This document shows positions 43,073-52,020 of a stretch of DNA of 64,000 nucleotides, one piece after another. The DNA lies in assembly GCF_900239185.1 (NCBI RefSeq), contig NZ_OENA01000080.1:1-64000 (forward strand), in the 5' to 3' direction. The position numbers were made by a program, and so were the translations under genes. Position 1 is the first letter of the stretch; the number at the start of each line of letters is the position of its first letter. This DNA is from Tenacibaculum finnmarkense (GTDB lineage Bacteria; Bacteroidota; Bacteroidia; Flavobacteriales; Flavobacteriaceae). The notes beneath the pieces are model-generated. The model was given only the letters and a program-made list of their open reading frames with translations. It made no database searches and was not told the DNA's origin.

Positions 43073-44404
43073 CTATTTTTTAGCATCCTTTTTAGGCGTT
43101 ATCGTATTCGATTCGGCTAAGTAATTTGCTAAAATTTTATCCACCAACTCTTCTTTTGTTAAATGATGAAAAATTGTTTTTACTTTTGATTTAAAATCTT
43201 CAGAAACATTACGGTTTGGTTTGGTTTTAAATATTTTTTTCGCCCAAATTAACCCATTATTTTCTTCAATACTTTGCGCATCTGCCTTTTTAAAAGGCTT
43301 AAAAACAATCCCTAATTCCTTTTCGAAATCAGCAATATCTTTTACCTCATCTTCTTGTAAAACCGTTAAAGAAAGCCCCTTTGCTCCTGCTCTTGCCGTT
43401 CTTCCGCTTCGGTGAACATACGCTTCATAGGTATCTGGTAAATGATAATTAACCACATAAGAAACCTCTTTTACATCAATACCACGCGCTGCTAAATCGG
43501 TAGCGACTAAAATATCAATATAGCCTTCTCTGAATTGCCCCATAATTCGATCACGAATTCCTTGGGTTAAGCTACCGTGAATTGCCCCTGACGAAAATTT
43601 ATTAATCGCTAAGTTTTTAGCTAATTTATTAACCGCCGCCTTGGTTTTACAGAAAATAATACCACGCTGCCCTTCTTTCGAATTTAAAAAATGAAGTAAT
43701 ACTTCTAATTTTTCAATAGGCTTTACAACGACATATTGATGCGCTATTCCTTGATGCCCAACTGTTGTCATATCCGCTTGGATATTTACAACATTTTTAG
43801 ACATATAATTTTGAACCAACTGCTTTATAGCTCCCGACATGGTTGCTGTAAACAATAAAGTTCTTCTGTTTTTTGCATTTGGAATTCCTTTAATAATAGT
43901 ATCTACCTCTTCTTTTAAAGCACTTACCATTTCATCAGCTTCATCTAAGACAAAATATTTTACTTCTTTAATATTGATAGCACCACGCTTTACTAAATCG
44001 ACCAAACGACCTGGTGTTGCCACGACAATATGTGTGGTTTCTTTTAAACGCTCCATTTGAGGTTTTATAGGAATTCCTCCACATACAGAAGCGATGCTTA
44101 TTTCAGGCATATTGGTAGCAAAAGATACTAAATTTGCATGAATCTGCTGTCCTAGCTCTCTTGTAGGTGCTAAAATTAAAGTTTGTACGCTGGTGTTTTC
44201 GATATCAATAGATTGCAATAAAGGCAGTCCAAAAGCAGCAGTTTTACCTGTTCCTGTTTTTGCTAAAACAACAACATCTTCTTTTTGATTTAGAATAACA
44301 GGGATCGTTTTTTCTTGTACATCTGTAGGTACCGTAATTTTTAAAGCAACTAAACCCTGTTGTAATTGTTGATTAATTCCTAAATCTGAAAATTGTTTTG
44401 GCAT
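43073..44404 (-). CDS. DEAD-box RNA helicase
   Basis: 443 residues from ATG 44404 (MPKQFSDLGINQQLQQGL); a longer frame to 44434 covers the promoter box. Motifs complete: Walker A AKTGTGKT, PTRELGQQI, TPGRLVDL, DEADEM, LFTATM, then GIIFCKTK, ATDLAARGID and HRSGRTARAG. Two RecA lobes and a short basic tail. Likely a RhlE/CsdA-type helicase for ribosome assembly or RNA decay. Placed in the neighbourhood of several cold-shock genes. Confidence 0.93.
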   Translation of the reverse strand: MPKQFSDLGINQQLQQGLVALKITVPTDVQEKTIPVILNQKEDVVVLAKTGTGKTAAFGLPLLQSIDIENTSVQTLILAPTRELGQQIHANLVSFATNMPEISIASVCGGIPIKPQMERLKETTHIVVATPGRLVDLVKRGAINIKEVKYFVLDEADEMVSALKEEVDTIIKGIPNAKNRRTLLFTATMSGAIKQLVQNYMSKNVVNIQADMTTVGHQGIAHQYVVVKPIEKLEVLLHFLNSKEGQRGIIFCKTKAAVNKLAKNLAINKFSSGAIHGSLTQGIRDRIMGQFREGYIDILVATDLAARGIDVKEVSYVVNYHLPDTYEAYVHRSGRTARAGAKGLSLTVLQEDEVKDIADFEKELGIVFKPFKKADAQSIEENNGLIWAKKIFKTKPNRNVSEDFKSKVKTIFHHLTKEELVDKILANYLAESNTITPKKDAKK

Positions 44405-44421
44405 AAAAATATATTTTTTTG

Positions 44422-44429
44422 CAAAGATA
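44422..44429 (-). promoter_or_regulatory. Promoter -7 box of the DEAD-box helicase
   Basis: Minus-strand TATCTTTG (then C), 18 bases before ATG 44404; excludes the start at 44434. Confidence 0.6.
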
Positions 44430-44484
44430 ATCACTCTTTACAGCAAATACACTTCTTTTTATGCTAGTTTTCTTGTATCAGAAA

Positions 44485-45036
44485 TTATATAAAAGATTTA
44501 TTATTAAATAATTCAGGGTTTTCGCCTTTAATATTTTTATAAAATTGATAAAAATGCTCGAAATCGGCTTTTATATCGCCTGTGGTATAAAAAGGTTTTG
44601 ATAGCTTTACTTCCTTATTTTCAAAGTCGAAACCAAGCATTACAATTGGCACGTTTGCCCCTTGTGCGATATAATAAAAACCTGTTTTCCATTTTTCTAC
44701 AAACTGCCTTGTTCCTTCTGGCGATATTGCCAATCTGAACTCCTCTTTTGTATTAAAAACATCAATAATAGCATCTACCACGTTGGCGCTTTTGCTTCTG
44801 TCGATAGGAACTCCACCAACTGCTTTAAAAAACAAGCCAAAAGGCGGTTTAAATAATGATTTTTTACCTGCGAAATTAAGTTTTGTACGGGTAATATTTT
44901 TTGAAAACAACCCAACCATAAAATCTTGCCAACTGGTATGAGGTGCGCCAATTAACACGTATTTATTGAGTTCTTTAGGGAATTCGCCGTTAAATTTCCA
45001 GCCTAAAATTTTAGTAAATATAATTTTTGATATCAT
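44485..45036 (-). CDS. 1-acyl-glycerol-3-phosphate acyltransferase-like protein (PlsC family)
   Basis: 183 residues, a short PlsC domain. Catalytic HxxxxD in GAPHTSWQDFMVGLF and the substrate loop AISPEGTRQ. No clear membrane anchor other than the N-terminal segment. By family it transfers an acyl chain to lysophosphatidate or another lipid or metabolite. Promoter box TATTTTTG at 45065-45072 on the minus strand. Confidence 0.85.
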   Translation of the reverse strand: MISKIIFTKILGWKFNGEFPKELNKYVLIGAPHTSWQDFMVGLFSKNITRTKLNFAGKKSLFKPPFGLFFKAVGGVPIDRSKSANVVDAIIDVFNTKEEFRLAISPEGTRQFVEKWKTGFYYIAQGANVPIVMLGFDFENKEVKLSKPFYTTGDIKADFEHFYQFYKNIKGENPELFNNKSFI

Positions 45037-45064
45037 GTTTTGTAAAATATAATAGTATAGATGC

Positions 45065-45072
45065 CAAAAATA
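45065..45072 (-). promoter_or_regulatory. Promoter -7 box of the acyltransferase gene
   Basis: Minus-strand TATTTTTG, about 30 bases before ATG 45036. Confidence 0.45.
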
Positions 45073-45150
45073 GGGTTTTATTTTTCAAAACAGATAGGTT
45101 ATCATCATTTTGCTTTTGCATGGGGTTGTTTGATACCGCGCGTAGTGTAC

Positions 45151-45170
45151 AGACGCGATTTATCGCGTCT
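45151..45170. repeat. Palindromic repeat family B
   Basis: AGACGCGAT (45151-45159), TT, ATCGCGTCT (45162-45170): perfect dyad, preceded by GTGTAC. Confidence 0.75.
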
Positions 45171-45277
45171 CCCATAATATATACAACATATATATAACAT
45201 AGTTATAATTTTATCATCATCAATTTTTATTTTTATATCGAATTTGATATCAATATTATATAAATAACCACAAAAAA

Positions 45278-45301
45278 AGACGCGATAAATAAATCGCGTC
45301 T
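45278..45301. repeat. Palindromic repeat family B, longer loop
   Basis: AGACGCGAT (45278-45286), AAATAA, ATCGCGTCT (45293-45301), followed by CTACCC as in the 11694 copy (CTAC). Two copies within 150 bases in the same intergenic region. Confidence 0.75.
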
Positions 45302-45328
45302 CTACCCAATAATAATCAATAAAATTAC

Positions 45329-46570
45329 TTACTCCTTCAATCGCTTCACTAATTTATCTACGGTTAAACCCTGTGCGATTATAGAAAAAACCACCACAAT
45401 GTAAGTAATTACTAAAAATAATTCTCTTTCCATACTTGCAGATAATCCTAAAGCTAAAGCGATTGAAATTCCACCTCGCAAACCTCCCCAAGTCATAATA
45501 ACATCGGTGTTTTTTACGAAATCTAGTTTCTTTTCGAATATTTTTATCGGCAAAAATAACGACGCATAACGGCATATCAAACAAATAGGAATTGCTAATA
45601 AACCAGCCAACACAAACTTTCCTTCTATGGCTAAAACTAACATTTCCATTCCTATCAATACAAATAAAATAGCGTTTAATAAAATATCTATTAATTCCCA
45701 GAATTTATCTACATATTTCTCGGTAGTTTCCGACATTGAATGTGCTCTTACCGTGTCGTTTCCTACAATTAAACCCGCAGTTACCATTGCCAAAGGCGCT
45801 GATAAATGAAATTTATGACATAAAACAGTTCCGCCCATTACAGTGGCTAAGGTGATAATTACTTCAATATCAAAATCATCAATAGATTTTAATAATTGGT
45901 AAGTAACCCAACCTAAAATAAGCCCAATTCCAATACCTCCTATTACTTCCTGTCCGAAAAGTTGCGCTACATCTAATGCACTTACATTTGCGGTTCCTGA
46001 TTCGGCAATTTTAAAGATTGTTAAAAAGATAACAACACCTACACCATCATTAAATAAAGACTCCCCAACAATTTTTGTTTCTAATTTTTTAGGAACTCCT
46101 GCTTTTTTTAAGATTCCTAAAACCGCAATCGGATCGGTTGGTGAAATTAATGCTCCGAACAGTAAACAATTGATAAAACTAACCTCTAAACTGATCAGTT
46201 GTAGACCAAAATACATGGCGATACCTACTAAAAACGTAGATGTTAAAACCCCTAATGTTGAAAACAATAAAATGGGTCTTCGTTGTATTTTAAGTTGATC
46301 AAAATTGGTGTGTAATGCTCCTGCGAAAAGTAAGAAACTTAGCATTTCATCTAAAAGCAAGGTTTTGAAATCTATTTTTGAAATAATGGATTTCTCGAAG
46401 TTTAATAATGTCGGATCTATATTAGACCACAAAAGAACACCGAAGGTGAATAAGATAGTTAAAATCATTAACCCAATCGTATTTGGGAGTTTTAAAAACC
46501 GCACATTGATATATCCGAATACTGCGGATAAAAAAATTAGTACGGTGGCTATTACATAAATATCATTCAT
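45329..46570 (-). CDS. Na+/H+ antiporter, CPA1 (NhaP-like) family
   Basis: 413 residues, about 12 membrane helices. The ion-binding segment LFGALISPTDPIAVLGIL and the central FNDGVGVVIFLTIF (Asn-Asp pair) define the CPA1 fold; VIMTWGGLRGGISIALAL is the second signature. It exchanges sodium for protons across the inner membrane, which fits a marine organism. No cytoplasmic regulatory domain at the C-terminus. Confidence 0.92.
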   Translation of the reverse strand: MNDIYVIATVLIFLSAVFGYINVRFLKLPNTIGLMILTILFTFGVLLWSNIDPTLLNFEKSIISKIDFKTLLLDEMLSFLLFAGALHTNFDQLKIQRRPILLFSTLGVLTSTFLVGIAMYFGLQLISLEVSFINCLLFGALISPTDPIAVLGILKKAGVPKKLETKIVGESLFNDGVGVVIFLTIFKIAESGTANVSALDVAQLFGQEVIGGIGIGLILGWVTYQLLKSIDDFDIEVIITLATVMGGTVLCHKFHLSAPLAMVTAGLIVGNDTVRAHSMSETTEKYVDKFWELIDILLNAILFVLIGMEMLVLAIEGKFVLAGLLAIPICLICRYASLFLPIKIFEKKLDFVKNTDVIMTWGGLRGGISIALALGLSASMERELFLVITYIVVVFSIIAQGLTVDKLVKRLKE

Positions 46571-46647
46571 ATTGATAAAATTTTAAATTTTTAGCGTTAT
46601 TTTTATTAGATGAATTAGTTAGCTGAAATTCAGAAACAAAATTAATG

Positions 46648-46684
46648 TAAAAAAGCACCTCAAATTTAATTAAGGTGCTTTTTG
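46648..46684 (-). terminator. Terminator of glyA
   Basis: AAAAAGCACCT (46650-46660) / AGGTGCTTTTT (46673-46683) stem with U run. Lies after the glyA stop on the minus strand. Confidence 0.85.
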
Positions 46685-46719
46685 TAGAATATATAATTAT
46701 TTAGTGTGATAAATTTAAA

Positions 46720-47994
46720 TTACATAATAAATAATCTACGGTGCTGCATTAAGTCTTGTACTTGCTCAGCTATTTGCCCTAATTTATCTTCATCAGAAGC
46801 GTTTTTAATAGCATCATCAATTAAATCAACAACAGTTTGCATATCTTCTTCTTGCAATCCACGGGTGGTAATTGCAGGTGTTCCAATACGAATTCCTGAA
46901 GTTACAAAAGGAGATTCTGTATCAAAAGGAACCATATTTTTGTTTACCGTAATATCTGCTTTTCCTAAAGCGATTTCAGCGTCTTTTCCTGTAATATTTT
47001 TGTTACGTAAATCAATCAACATCATGTGATTGTCTGTTCCTCCAGAAATAATATCATATCCTTTAGCTACAAAAGCTGCTGCCATAGCTTTGGCATTTTC
47101 TTTTACTTGTAGTTGATATTCTAAAAATTCATCAGTTAAAGCTTCACCAAAAGCCACTGCTTTAGCTGCAATAACGTGCTCTAAAGGTCCTCCTTGATTT
47201 CCTGGGAAAACTGCAGAATTTATCAATGTTGACATTTTCTTTAACTTCCCTGATTTTAATTTTAATCCAAAAGGATTTTCAAAATCTTTACCAATCATAA
47301 TAATTCCTCCACGTGGACCACGTAAAGTTTTATGAGTTGTTGAGGTAACAATATGACAATGTGGTAATGGGTCAGATAAAATTCCTTTGGCAATTAAACC
47401 TGCAGGATGAGAAATATCTGCCATTAAAACAGCACCAACGCTATCTGCAATTTCTCTAAATTTAGCAAAATCCATATCACGAGAATATGCCGAAGCTCCT
47501 GCGATAATTAATTTTGGCTTGTGCTCTTTTGCTTGTGCTTCTAAATGCTTGTAATCAATTTTACCAGTTTCTTTATCAACACCATAAAAAACAGGGTTGT
47601 ATAATTTACCAGAAAAATTTACTGATGATCCGTGTGTTAAATGCCCACCGTGCGATAAATCAAAACCTAAAATAGTATCTCCAGGCTTTAAACATGCCGC
47701 AAAAACAGCCGTGTTTGCTTGCGATCCTGAATGTGGCTGTACATTTACATATTCAGCGCCAAATAATTCTTTAGCTCTGTCAATAGCAATTTGCTCTACA
47801 ATATCAACCACTTCACACCCACCGTAGTAACGTTTACCCGGGTATCCTTCTGCATATTTATTAGTTAAAATAGAACCTTGCGCTTCCATTACTTGTTCAC
47901 TTACAAAGTTTTCAGAAGCAATCAATTCTAAACCATTTAGTTGACGTTCTTTTTCTTCTTGAATTAAATCGAATATTTGATGATCTTTTTGCAT
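46720..47994 (-). CDS. glyA: Serine hydroxymethyltransferase
   Basis: 424 residues from ATG 47994 ([21 protein letters not shown]); the frame extends to 48075 but the added residues are not conserved. PLP lysine in [15 protein letters not shown], and [17 protein letters not shown] plus [11 protein letters not shown] are signatures. It converts serine and THF to glycine and 5,10-methylene-THF. Monocistronic. Confidence 0.96.
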   Translation of the reverse strand: MQKDHQIFDLIQEEKERQLNGLELIASENFVSEQVMEAQGSILTNKYAEGYPGKRYYGGCEVVDIVEQIAIDRAKELFGAEYVNVQPHSGSQANTAVFAACLKPGDTILGFDLSHGGHLTHGSSVNFSGKLYNPVFYGVDKETGKIDYKHLEAQAKEHKPKLIIAGASAYSRDMDFAKFREIADSVGAVLMADISHPAGLIAKGILSDPLPHCHIVTSTTHKTLRGPRGGIIMIGKDFENPFGLKLKSGKLKKMSTLINSAVFPGNQGGPLEHVIAAKAVAFGEALTDEFLEYQLQVKENAKAMAAAFVAKGYDIISGGTDNHMMLIDLRNKNITGKDAEIALGKADITVNKNMVPFDTESPFVTSGIRIGTPAITTRGLQEEDMQTVVDLIDDAIKNASDEDKLGQIAEQVQDLMQHRRLFIM

Positions 47995-48204
47995 CTTATC
48001 TTTTTTATCTTTTGTGATATAATTTGTTATATAATAATCCAAATGTAATAATTTTATTATGGAAAGTTTAGGCAATTGTTATCTATTTTAAAACAAGCAC
48101 ATACGCAAGAAGTTAACGAATACTATATTGACATCATTTGTATTATTTTAACTTTTTTATTGTTTTTTTACAAGATGACTATTGGTTTTAACTGAAAAAA
48201 TATG

Positions 48205-48212
48205 TAGGTTTG
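48205..48212 (+). promoter_or_regulatory. Promoter of the fumarylacetoacetase gene
   Basis: -7 box TAGGTTTG (48205-48212) and a TTGG at 48182-48185 at about the right distance for the -33 box. Confidence 0.5.
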
Positions 48213-48236
48213 ATGTAAAATAAATACAGATATTCA

Positions 48237-49520
48237 ATGAAAATAACAGCAAATAATCCGAATAGAAAATCTTGGATACATGTAGATGAAAATTCTGATT
48301 TCCCCATACAAAACATTCCTTTTGGAGTCTTTATAACTAAGGAAGACATTATAACAATAGGAACTAGAATTGGTGATTTCGCTATTGATTTAGGTGCCTT
48401 GCATCAGTTAGGTTATTTTAAGGAAATTCCTTTAACCGATGATATTTTTTTACAAGACACTTTAAATGATTTTATTGCTGATGGGCGTAAAACTTGGCGC
48501 TTGGTTCGTAATAAAATTGCCGATATTTTTGATGTAAACACTATTGATTTACAAGAAAACTCGGAACATAAAAAGGATATTATTTTTAAAATGGAAGATG
48601 TTGAAATGCAACTTCCCGTAGCTGTTGGTGATTATACTGATTTTTATGCAAGCAAAGAACACGCAACCAATGTAGGGTCTTTATTTCGTGATCCTGAAAA
48701 TGCCTTATTACCAAACTGGCTACATATTCCTATTGGCTACCACGGTAGAAGTTCATCTATTATTCCTTCAGGAACTCCTGTACGTCGTCCTGTTGGGCAA
48801 CAAAGACCTAGCGAAGGATCTACAACGCCAAATTTTGGGGCTTCAAAATTGTTAGATTTTGAATTAGAAATGGCTTTTATTACTACAGTGGCAAATGATT
48901 TAGGTGATAGAATTCCTATTCAAGATGCTGATGAATATATTTTCGGATTGGTTTTATTTAACGATTGGTCTGCTCGTGATATACAGGCTTGGGAGTATGT
49001 TCCTTTAGGGCCGTTTTTAGGAAAGAGCTTTGCTTCTACTATTTCTCCTTGGATTGTTACTTTAGATGCCTTATCGCCTTTTAGAGTTGATAACCCAAAG
49101 CAAGTACATGAACCTTTACCGTATTTGAAAAAAGAAGGAAAAGATAGTTTTGATATCAATTTACAGATGGCGATTCAGCCTGAAGGAAAAGAAGAAACGG
49201 TCGTTTGTAACTCGAATTTTAAATATATGTATTGGACTATGGCGCAACAATTAGCGCATCATACCATAAACGGTTGTCCTATAAATGCGGGTGATATGAT
49301 GGGTTCAGGAACTATTTCAGGACCTACCAAAGATAGCTTTGGTTCTATGTTAGAGTTAACTTGGCGAGGACAAAATCCATTAAAAATGAATGATGATTCA
49401 GAGCGTAAATTTATAAACGATCACGATACTGTTATTATGCGTGGATATTCTAAAAATGATGAGGTTCGCATTGGTTTTGGAGAATGTACAGGTAAAGTTT
49501 TACCAGCTATTGAATTTTAG
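48237..49520 (+). CDS. fahA: Fumarylacetoacetase
   Basis: 427 residues, the usual length of about 420. N-terminal beta-barrel domain, then the catalytic domain: DFYASKEHATNVGSLFRD (metal and catalytic His), PNWLHIPIGYHGRSSSI, FELEMAF, FNDWSARDIQAWEYVPLGPFLGKSF. It is the last enzyme of tyrosine/homogentisate degradation, splitting fumarylacetoacetate. No other gene of this pathway is beside it. Confidence 0.93.
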   Translation: MKITANNPNRKSWIHVDENSDFPIQNIPFGVFITKEDIITIGTRIGDFAIDLGALHQLGYFKEIPLTDDIFLQDTLNDFIADGRKTWRLVRNKIADIFDVNTIDLQENSEHKKDIIFKMEDVEMQLPVAVGDYTDFYASKEHATNVGSLFRDPENALLPNWLHIPIGYHGRSSSIIPSGTPVRRPVGQQRPSEGSTTPNFGASKLLDFELEMAFITTVANDLGDRIPIQDADEYIFGLVLFNDWSARDIQAWEYVPLGPFLGKSFASTISPWIVTLDALSPFRVDNPKQVHEPLPYLKKEGKDSFDINLQMAIQPEGKEETVVCNSNFKYMYWTMAQQLAHHTINGCPINAGDMMGSGTISGPTKDSFGSMLELTWRGQNPLKMNDDSERKFINDHDTVIMRGYSKNDEVRIGFGECTGKVLPAIEF

Positions 49521-49546
49521 AGATTTAGAGAAATTTTAGAGATTTA
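49515..49546 (+). repeat. 13-bp direct repeat at the fahA stop codon
   Basis: TTTTAGAGATTTA occurs at 49515-49527 and 49534-49546 (19-base period). The first copy holds the stop codon TAG. Probably a local duplication. Confidence 0.6.
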
Positions 49547-49575
49547 TCAAAATTTTAATTTTATTATTTAGAGCA

Positions 49576-49611
49576 TAAAAAAGCCATTTCGTATTGAAAT
49601 GGCTTTTTTTT
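49576..49611. terminator. Bidirectional terminator between fahA and the helicase
   Basis: AAAAAAGCCATTTC (49577-49590), GTATT, GAAATGGCTTTTTTT: 13-14-bp stem, runs on both sides. Confidence 0.9.
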
Positions 49612-49656
49612 ATATTTATTACTTAAAACTTGAATAGTCTTTTCTGTTTTCTACTA

Positions 49657-51237
49657 TTATTCTTCGTCCTCGTCGTCTTCCTCTTCTTCTTCAATTGGTG
49701 GATGTCCAAAAATTTCTTCATAAACGACATCAAAATTAGCACGTAAATAGGCATTTAATTTCTTTCGATAATCATCTCGTAACCAATCGATAAAATTATG
49801 GGTAGATTTACAAATACATTTCGAATATCGGTGAATTCTATCATCAATTTCACCCCCTAATTTTCTAGCTAAAATTAAGGCATCAAAAACATCTTCACTA
49901 TTTTCGATGCAAATTCTTGCATGATGCTCTATTGATTTTTCCAATACTTTTTTAGACGATTGCCCTGCCTGTATAACATCAATATATACTTTTTTTACAT
50001 CAAAATAGACATCTTCAGTTTTTGAAAATTCTTCTCTAATATTTGTAGGCAATTCATATCTAAATTCATTTTCTATTTCTTCATCTGACAATAAATTATC
50101 TAAATAAAAATTAGGTGCTCTAAACATTTTGTGCCAATCTAAATCAGCTCCCCAAGGACCAAAACGATGAAAATTATTTCCGAGGTCAATCACATTAAAC
50201 GTAGATTTCCCTTTAAAAATACGAGATCCCCTACCAATCATCTGATAATACAATGTTAATGATTTTGTAGCCCTATTTAAAATAATAGATTTTACCGAAG
50301 GTTCATCAAAACCAGTCGTTAAAATACTTACCGAGGTGATAATGGCATTTGGTGTTTCATGAAACCATTTTAAAATACCGTCACGCTCTTTTTTAGTATT
50401 GGTGTTGTCTAAATGCGCAATATCATAACCTGCTTTTTTAAAGGTATCATATACGTGTAACGAGGTGTTAATTCCGTTATTAAAAATCAACGTTTTTGTT
50501 CCTTTTGCACGTTCTTCGTAAGCTTGTAAAAGCTTTGATAACATGTCGGTATTGGTATATAAATCTTCGGATGATTTTACAGTATAATCTCCGTTTGCTC
50601 CTATTTCTAAAGATGTTAAACCAACATTATAAGAAAAAACATTTGCTCTTGCTAAATATTCATTTTGAATTAAAGTTCCAATACTTTCGCCTGCAATTAA
50701 ATCATCATAATTGTCTTTCATAGGCAATTTGATATTCGAACTCAAAGGCGTTGCGGTAACTCCTAAAACAAACGATTTATCAAAAAACTTAAATAATTTG
50801 GTAAATGAATTATAATGCGCTTCATCAATAATAACCAAACCTACATCAGAAATATCTAACATTTCGTCGTTTAAACGATTGTTTAGCGTTTCTACCATTG
50901 CAACGAAACAATCGTATTTGTCTTGGTCATCTAAATCGGCTTTACTATCAATAATTTTATTATCTACGCCAAATTCGCCAAGCATTTTTGCTGTTTGCTT
51001 GCATAATTCAATACGGTGAGTCATTATCAGTACTTTTTTCTGATAATGTTTTATAAACTGACGGGTAATTTCTGAAAATATTACTGTTTTACCTCCACCT
51101 GTTGGTAGTTGATATAATAGATGAAAATTTTCAGGAGCATTTTCAAAACATTTGAAAATTTTAAAGAGTGCTTCTTTTTGATAATCGTATAAGTTTTTTC
51201 CTTTGGTTTCTTGTGGAGGTGTGTTTTCGTTGCTCAA
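49657..51237 (-). CDS. SF2 DEAD/DEAH helicase (XPB/type III-restriction-like)
   Basis: 526 residues. Walker A QLPTGGGKT, motif II VIIDEAHY, motif III LGVTATP, then TLIFNNGI, TTGFDEPSV and YYQMIGRGSR in lobe 2. The C-terminal 130 residues are unknown, with a final run of acidic residues. There is no nuclease domain and no methyltransferase neighbour, so it is not a complete restriction system. It is widespread in Bacteroidetes as a single gene. Role probably in DNA repair or processing. Confidence 0.87.
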   Translation of the reverse strand: MSNENTPPQETKGKNLYDYQKEALFKIFKCFENAPENFHLLYQLPTGGGKTVIFSEITRQFIKHYQKKVLIMTHRIELCKQTAKMLGEFGVDNKIIDSKADLDDQDKYDCFVAMVETLNNRLNDEMLDISDVGLVIIDEAHYNSFTKLFKFFDKSFVLGVTATPLSSNIKLPMKDNYDDLIAGESIGTLIQNEYLARANVFSYNVGLTSLEIGANGDYTVKSSEDLYTNTDMLSKLLQAYEERAKGTKTLIFNNGINTSLHVYDTFKKAGYDIAHLDNTNTKKERDGILKWFHETPNAIITSVSILTTGFDEPSVKSIILNRATKSLTLYYQMIGRGSRIFKGKSTFNVIDLGNNFHRFGPWGADLDWHKMFRAPNFYLDNLLSDEEIENEFRYELPTNIREEFSKTEDVYFDVKKVYIDVIQAGQSSKKVLEKSIEHHARICIENSEDVFDALILARKLGGEIDDRIHRYSKCICKSTHNFIDWLRDDYRKKLNAYLRANFDVVYEEIFGHPPIEEEEEDDEDEE

Positions 51238-51317
51238 TTTTATGCTTTTTTATACTTTTTTCGAATAGGCAAAAATACGACGTATTTAAGTAAGTTTTGA
51301 TAAAACCACTATGTTTT

Positions 51318-51713
51318 TTAGAATTTTGTCAAATCAATTTGAGCAATTTCATAATGAGAAGCATGGGCTACGACTGCTTCTTTTTGAATAATTAAGAGTT
51401 GAGGTGATTGATGTTCTACCTGAAATTGAATTCCTATTTCGTTCGAAATTTCTCTATAAGAAATCAAATCAAGGTAATACACTTTAAAATCTTTTAAAGA
51501 CTCATCAAAACTCTTTTCAAAACGACTCTTTGCTACACTACTAATACTACATCTTGTGGAATGTTTAAAAATAGCAATCGGTTCTTTTTGTGATTGTTTT
51601 TTTATGTCTTCTAGTTGCGATAAAGCGATTAACGGAATCCAATTAATAAATGTTTTATCCTCTGAACTATTCGTATCTTTAGTACCGCCAAATATTGTGT
51701 TAAGTATTCCCAT
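51318..51713 (-). CDS. ytxJ: YtxJ-family bacillithiol-linked thioredoxin-like protein
   Basis: 131 residues, thioredoxin-like fold. The redox motif IFKHSTRCSISSVAKSRFE has a single Cys (monothiol type), and VEHQSPQLLIIQ supplies the cis-Pro. The family is tied to bacillithiol, the low-molecular-weight thiol also used by many Bacteroidetes. It probably removes bacillithiol from proteins. Confidence 0.82.
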   Translation of the reverse strand: MGILNTIFGGTKDTNSSEDKTFINWIPLIALSQLEDIKKQSQKEPIAIFKHSTRCSISSVAKSRFEKSFDESLKDFKVYYLDLISYREISNEIGIQFQVEHQSPQLLIIQKEAVVAHASHYEIAQIDLTKF

Positions 51714-52020
51714 TTTTTGTGTGGTTTTTATTTTTTAAGCAGGTAAATATACGATATAAAATAGTTAGGGGTCTTAAAACAGGTTTTTTATGATGGTTAA
51801 TCAACTCTAATAAACTGTCAAAAAGTCATTAAAAACAAACTAAATAAGCTTTTTAAAGGGTTTTGTATGACTTCTTGTCTTTATTTTGATGTAAATCAAT
51901 GTAAAAATATTAAAAACACCCCCTTTAGCACTACTTGGTCTACTTGGTACTACTTTTGCCTTTAGTCACTTGAAGTAACGTAAAAAATGAAAAAGTTAAC
52001 TAGTTAAATAATTTTAAATT
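51714..52020. other. Intergenic region before clpB
   Basis: No gene seen. A direct repeat CTACTTGGT appears twice (around 51939 and 51949) in GCACTACTTGGTCTACTTGG, about 80 bases before clpB. It might be part of the clpB promoter or a regulatory site; no heat-shock motif I know for this phylum can be named. Confidence 0.35.

Noticed and set aside
49657..51237. Restriction-modification system around the SF2 helicase
   Set aside because: There is no methyltransferase or nuclease domain nearby; the gene looks like a single housekeeping-type helicase.
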